Below, piece by piece: positions 60,378 to 64,000 of a DNA stretch of 64,000 nt (its first letter is position 1; each line of letters opens with the position of its first letter). Position numbers and translations under genes: made by a program. Source of the stretch: Salinigranum marinum (lineage in GTDB: Archaea > Halobacteriota > Halobacteria > Halobacteriales > Haloferacaceae); the NCBI RefSeq assembly GCF_024228675.1, contig NZ_CP100464.1, positions 81,367 to 145,366 on the forward strand, written 5' to 3'. Under the pieces are notes generated by a model. The model saw only the letters and a list, made by a program, of their open reading frames with translations, searched no databases and was not told the origin of the DNA.

Positions 60378-62343
60378 CGGAAATCTCTCCACTATTGCCG
60401 AACGCCTACATTCACGCTCCCCAAAGCGTCTCTGGGGACTCTCACCGGAGAGTGTCTATACTGCACTAGCGGCGCGGTCAGCGAACGAGGCGCTCGACAG
60501 GTTGCTCTCACCACATGTGAGGGCTGAGATTCTTCGGACGAACGACAAACGTAATCAAGAAGCGGTCGTCAGGCTCCATAACTGGGCACTGGAGGAGTTC
60601 GGCCTCATAAATGACGGCGAACCGACGCTGCTTGGGATGGTCGTCCTCGCGGCCGAGAAGCCCCGACCGCTCGTGCGGGAGATCGCTGTGAACCGCCTCC
60701 GAACGGCCGAGACGATATTGCGGTCGTGCAACGAGATTGAAGAATCACTTCCACGCCGAGAGTTCGACAGTCTTCTCGCCGACGACTGGGACGAAACGGT
60801 CATCGGCCCATTACTCGGATCCCTAGGACTCGTAACAATCTACCCCGACAGCGTAGAACCACACCACGAGCGGATCGAGTCGGCCTTGAAAACCCAGGGT
60901 GCGATCAACGCGGAAACTGCAGTCGCTGAAGCTTATCGTCGAATTCTCCCCCAAGTTGTGAACGTCAAGGACACGCAGTGTATCGAGGACCTCGTCGAAC
61001 GCGTGACCGGAACAACTCCAAACGGTGCAGTCGAGGCATTGGAGATAGTTGCGAAACTCGCCGACCTACCCTCAGGGACTGTCGATCCGGACGACCTTGC
61101 TGATGCGATCGACGAGCAGCGGAAGGAGTACGAACAGGGATTTCAGGTTCTTCGGTCGCTCCTCGCTCCAACCAGTGATTGCACTCTCACTCGCCTTGAG
61201 ACGGACACGGTCATTGACGCGACAGCCGTTTCAAACGACCTGATCGACCACGGGAGTGACTCCCTCGTCGCAGTCCTCGCTACCGTTTCCACTCATCCAG
61301 AGTTTGCAGCGTTCGACACCCAGTTCATTACCGATCGTCTCTCAACTACGCCCTACGCGATTTATCGAGCACTTTCAGAGATCCCGGGCGTCGACTGTGA
61401 AGTCCGTGATGACGGAGTAATCGAATTCGCCTCAATACCGGCATCAGTCGACGGGGACGACCTTCGAGACGAGTATACCACTCATCTCATTACACGGTGT
61501 TCGAGCATACAACGTCAGATCGACGCTCTCTCCGACGCTTCAGTGTCCTTGGGCCTCGAAGCGGTCGCTTCGGATCGGATGGTGGCCGAGGATTACGCAG
61601 CTCTGGACGACGGTGATGTCGCCCCTGCGTACTTTACTTACACGCTCGTCGATCCTGCCGCTCTCGGGGAGAAAAAAATGAAAGCCTACGTTGGCGACTC
61701 TCACGAACTGGGTCGGGAACGAGCCCGACTCCGCCGCTGGCACGAAAACCGACCATTGGGGCTGCGGTCGTATACGGTGATGACCGATCGACTGTTCAGC
61801 CTTGGTCTTGAGCGGGAATTAGAGGACAAGGTCCTGCGGATCATGACTCCGTTCGACGATGATACCTTCACCGAGTACGTCTCCCAGATTCGGCGGCTTC
61901 TCGAACAGGGATTCGAACTGCGCTTACTTACGCGCCACACAAAGGAACCGTGGGAGTGGCGACGGCTTCAACGAACCCTCCTGAGCGAAATCAAAGATCA
62001 TCGAGATCGCATCACGGTTCGCACCTATTCACGGTTCAAAGAGCATCGGCGGGTTCGCTCTGAGATGGACTTCCGAGACCTCGGTGAGTTCGGGATTCAC
62101 GGGAAATTACAGACAATCGGTCGTGAGGAGGAAGGGGCCGTACTACTCGGGTCAGCGAACTTCATGGAGAACAGCTACGACTGGAATCCCGAGTGTGGCG
62201 TCTACACGGAACGGACACAAGTCGTGGAAGCAGCGATCGAATTCTTCGACATCGTGTGGGACATCGCTGCTGCTGACGAACTCTCGATCGAGCGGCTTCA
62301 GGAGGTGCCAGATCGTCAGTTAGTGCCGACGTACTACACGTGA
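60370..62343 (+). CDS. PLD-like nuclease (DpdK/DrmC-like)
   Basis: A 657-aa protein, last in the operon. The N-terminal ~380 residues are a helical region of unknown fold with possible winged-helix parts. The C-terminal domain (about 460-650) is phospholipase D-like with one motif: H577-G-K579, then G-S-A-N near 594-597 and N-P-E-C-G-V following. The Asp usual at position +7 is not in its normal place, so activity may be altered or need dimerisation. A PLD-like last gene after DUF1998-type helicases is the arrangement of dpdJ-dpdK and of DISARM. It is the likely DNA-cleaving or DNA-binding arm. Confidence 0.7.
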   Translation: MTNGNLSTIAERLHSRSPKRLWGLSPESVYTALAARSANEALDRLLSPHVRAEILRTNDKRNQEAVVRLHNWALEEFGLINDGEPTLLGMVVLAAEKPRPLVREIAVNRLRTAETILRSCNEIEESLPRREFDSLLADDWDETVIGPLLGSLGLVTIYPDSVEPHHERIESALKTQGAINAETAVAEAYRRILPQVVNVKDTQCIEDLVERVTGTTPNGAVEALEIVAKLADLPSGTVDPDDLADAIDEQRKEYEQGFQVLRSLLAPTSDCTLTRLETDTVIDATAVSNDLIDHGSDSLVAVLATVSTHPEFAAFDTQFITDRLSTTPYAIYRALSEIPGVDCEVRDDGVIEFASIPASVDGDDLRDEYTTHLITRCSSIQRQIDALSDASVSLGLEAVASDRMVAEDYAALDDGDVAPAYFTYTLVDPAALGEKKMKAYVGDSHELGRERARLRRWHENRPLGLRSYTVMTDRLFSLGLERELEDKVLRIMTPFDDDTFTEYVSQIRRLLEQGFELRLLTRHTKEPWEWRRLQRTLLSEIKDHRDRITVRTYSRFKEHRRVRSEMDFRDLGEFGIHGKLQTIGREEEGAVLLGSANFMENSYDWNPECGVYTERTQVVEAAIEFFDIVWDIAAADELSIERLQEVPDRQLVPTYYT

Positions 62344-62515
62344 TCGAAAGGGAAGTCTTGATGCCACCGATGGAGGATGGCAACTCCCAAGCTTCCCGGT
62401 TTCGGACGACGCTGTTCTGCTCACACCGCGCATCCCACTACGCGGTGCAATCGCCGCCCAGTCTAACGAACGATGTCGGGATACTAAGATATTTTCAACG
62501 TAGAACTGAAATATT

Positions 62516-62533
62516 AGAGCCACTTTTGGCTCT
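62516..62533. terminator. Hairpin between convergent genes
   Basis: AGAGCCA-CTTT-TGGCTCT is a perfect 7-bp stem just outside the stop of the leftward HTH gene and 173 bp after the PLD-like gene. It may end both transcripts, though no T-run follows. The rest of the 195-bp spacer shows nothing else. Confidence 0.4.
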
Positions 62534-62538
62534 GCAGA

Positions 62539-62898
62539 CTACTCATTGCACATAGAAATGCACTCGACAAGAGAGCAGATTCCCGCGTACTGCTTGACTC
62601 GTCGGGTCACGATCACTTCTTTCGCTCGATCGTCGTATTCGATTACATCGGCGATAGCGAGCTTCGGGAGATGCGTTTGAATCAATCCATTGTATGCTGA
62701 TTCATAATCGTCCGTACTGACTAGTCGTGGTGGGGTGTTGGTTTCGGCACCTCGGACGAACCTCGCAATCTCTCGCACTTCGAGAGACGTCCCGGCCTCG
62801 AAGAGTGCGAGAAATTTGATGAGTAACAGGCGCCGCCGGTTCCCGAGGAGCGTAAACGTCTCTGCAGCGTAAGGATAGTCGTCGTCGGGGCTACCCAT
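62539..62898 (-). CDS. DUF7344-like winged-helix protein
   Basis: A 119-aa protein. F-T-L-L-G-N-R-R-R-L-L-L-I-K-F-L near 15-30, then V-R-E-I-A-R-F-V near 41-48 and H-L-P-K-L-A-I-A-D-V-I-E-Y-D near 76-89 make up the haloarchaeal DUF7344-type winged-helix pattern. Such proteins are numerous in haloarchaea and presumably regulate transcription. It is convergent with the defence operon and may be unrelated to it. Confidence 0.75.
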   Translation of the reverse strand: MGSPDDDYPYAAETFTLLGNRRRLLLIKFLALFEAGTSLEVREIARFVRGAETNTPPRLVSTDDYESAYNGLIQTHLPKLAIADVIEYDDRAKEVIVTRRVKQYAGICSLVECISMCNE

Positions 62899-63052
62899 CT
62901 GAGGGTCCCTCGCTTACGTTCTCGTCCCGGTAAGTTCGACTACAATCGCTTTCTTGGGCCGTCGATTTGCGTCTCATAGTAGATCAGGAAGAGGATAGAG
63001 GACGTGCCCCCCAGTCACCTCTTCCGTACTATTTATTGAAGATAAACAATCC

Positions 63053-63075
63053 CGCGGAAGCGGTCAATTTCCGCG
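63053..63075. promoter_or_regulatory. Short hairpin CGCGGAA/TTCCGCG
   Basis: Perfect 7-bp arms with a 9-bp gap in the 236-bp stretch between the HTH gene and the nuclease remnant, just after an AT-rich TATTTATTGAAGATAAAC. It could be a terminator for the leftward remnant or an operator for the HTH gene. Confidence 0.25.
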
Positions 63076-63156
63076 CGGCTCTATCCCTTCCCTTGGCCGA
63101 GAGCGTTCTTCGTATCGCTGTGACCGAATTAGTTCTATCTTTGTAATCCGACGTTG

Positions 63157-63420
63157 TTATTCGGGGCTGTACGCTGGACAGTTCCGCTTGATGTCACACG
63201 CTTCGCAGGTTTGTTCTGAGGGTGTCTCGGTGATCTCGTGCCAATCCCGGTGCTTCCGTGACGCCTCGATCTCCGACACTGTTGTAGCGGACTCTTCGAG
63301 TGAATCCTCGGTGACGACCTCATCGAACGTGACCGAAAACATCGCCTGAGACCGGGTCTCCTCCCCAATAAAGTAGATGACGCCACGGTTGGGCAGGCAA
63401 CTGTTCTTGTACTCGTACAA
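63157..63420 (-). pseudogene. C-terminal remnant of a Cas4/RecB-like nuclease
   Basis: An 87-aa ORF that starts abruptly with N-R-G-V-I-Y-F-I-G-E-E-T-R-S-Q-A and ends with C-E-A-C-D-I-K-R-N-C-P-A-Y, the closing Fe-S/zinc cysteine cluster of PD-(D/E)XK exonucleases of the Cas4/RecB/UvrD-associated type. The nuclease core and the first cysteine are missing. A truncated relic of a defence or repair gene at the island edge is the simplest reading. Confidence 0.55.
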
Positions 63421-63553
63421 TTTGGCATACGTGTATAGTTGTGTCTCGTATATTAGTTAGTCCGTAGCGCCCCATCCGACAGTACTGCTACAAATCGAAA
63501 CGTTGCTTCAAGCGTTACTGCGGGACCGAAGGTCGATTAAGAACGAATCCTCC

Positions 63554-64000
63554 TTATGCGCTCTCAGCTCCCCACTCACGTGCCGCCTCGGCCAGCAGTT
63601 CGGGCTGGTGGTACGCGAGAATAAGTGCTAACTCTCGGAGATCCGTCAGTGGGACATCCCCATCGAGAATCTCGTTAACCCGCTGCGAACAGGCCCCCTC
63701 GAGATCGAGCACGCTCGATTGGAGAAAGAACGTCTTCTTCTCGGGTCGACCGTCGTTCACCCCGTCACGGCCGAGAGCCCACGCGTGGGGCTTCTCGTAC
63801 GTGTCAGGTACAAACTCACGGGCCAGACGAGCCGCGTCGAGATCCGTCTGAGATTCCATTTGAAGCATCACCGGAGAGCCTGTTTCTCTGGATTCCTCTC
63901 GCCCCTCCATATCGTCGCTCCGCTCCGCCTTTGCATTGCTCTCACCGGATTCGACCGAGTCGTCGCGTTCGTCCGTCTCAGTAGTTTGCTCTGGGGACAC
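63554..64000 (-). CDS. Acidic hypothetical protein, 5' end at the window edge
   Basis: At least 148 codons. The reading frame begins at the very last base with a GTG, which may be the start or an internal Val. Residues 1-45 are Glu/Asp/Ser-rich and disordered. The rest reads A-R-E-F-V-P-D-T-Y-E-K-P-H-A-W-A-L-G-R-D and A-C-S-Q-R-V-N-E-I-L, a compact helical domain. No family recognised. Confidence 0.5.
   Translation of the reverse strand: MSPEQTTETDERDDSVESGESNAKAERSDDMEGREESRETGSPVMLQMESQTDLDAARLAREFVPDTYEKPHAWALGRDGVNDGRPEKKTFFLQSSVLDLEGACSQRVNEILDGDVPLTDLRELALILAYHQPELLAEAAREWGAESA

Noticed and set aside
63135..63428. 97-codon ORF overlapping the nuclease remnant
   Set aside because: Arg/Ser-rich shadow of the frame that carries the Cys cluster of the Cas4/RecB-like remnant.

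Overview
The window looks like accessory DNA, probably a megaplasmid or an integrated element, from a haloarchaeon. Proteins are strongly acidic, coding DNA is GC-rich, intergenic DNA holds archaeal TATA-like boxes with little or no leader, replication is by an Orc1/Cdc6 protein with its own repeat-type origin, and many families are haloarchaeal. I see no rRNA, tRNA or CRISPR array.

Layout: (1) 0-13.8 kb: a conjugation / type IV secretion-like block. A leftward group (two small membrane proteins, a DUF697-type GTPase, a 764-aa surface protein) faces a rightward operon (4777-13751) with PrgI/VirB3-like, split VirB4-like, VirB6/TrbL-like and membrane-bound AAA+ proteins. Nearly every junction of this operon overlaps, and small ORFs of 46, 21, 30 and 81 codons fill what would otherwise be gaps. 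(2) 13.8-19.9 kb: a winged-helix regulator, a frameshifted gene, an Orc1/Cdc6 N-terminal remnant, a UPF1-like SF1 helicase and a tyrosine recombinase. (3) 19.9-23.6 kb: a replication origin. Ten copies of a 20-bp repeat flank an orc1/cdc6 gene, next to a PD-(D/E)XK-like protein. (4) 23.8-30.4 kb: two unknown genes with a structured spacer, then a compact Ubl - E2-like - JAB/E1 fusion operon, a Lys-rich microprotein gene, a striking CTAG cluster and a nuclease-like gene. (5) 30.6-42.4 kb: preQ0 synthesis (queD-queE-folE-queC) beside dpdA, a YaaA-like gene, an EVE/PUA-like gene, a GIY-YIG gene, a second TGT-like gene with an HTH protein and an AAA ATPase, and an HNH endonuclease. Together these look like a 7-deazaguanine DNA-modification/restriction island. 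(6) 42.5-62.3 kb: a Csa3-like CARF-HTH regulator divergent from a ~19-kb operon with two tandem ~1,830-aa DUF1998-type helicases, a large P-loop ATPase, a coiled-coil protein and a PLD-like protein, resembling the restriction half of dpd (dpdG-K) or DISARM/Druantia-type defence. (7) 62.5-64 kb: a DUF7344-like HTH protein, a nuclease remnant and a gene cut by the window end.

How they may work together (inference): folE/queD/queE/queC make preQ0, DpdA and perhaps the second TGT-like protein put it into DNA, the YaaA-like protein may process it, and the nuclease and helicase genes would attack unmarked DNA, under control of the Csa3-like sensor. The Ubl-E2-JAB/E1 operon is a separate, compact ubiquitin-like conjugation cassette, unusual because haloarchaeal SAMP systems described so far work without an E2. 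The conjugation block and the origin would make the replicon self-transmissible. All family calls come from reading motifs by eye; none was tested by a database search.
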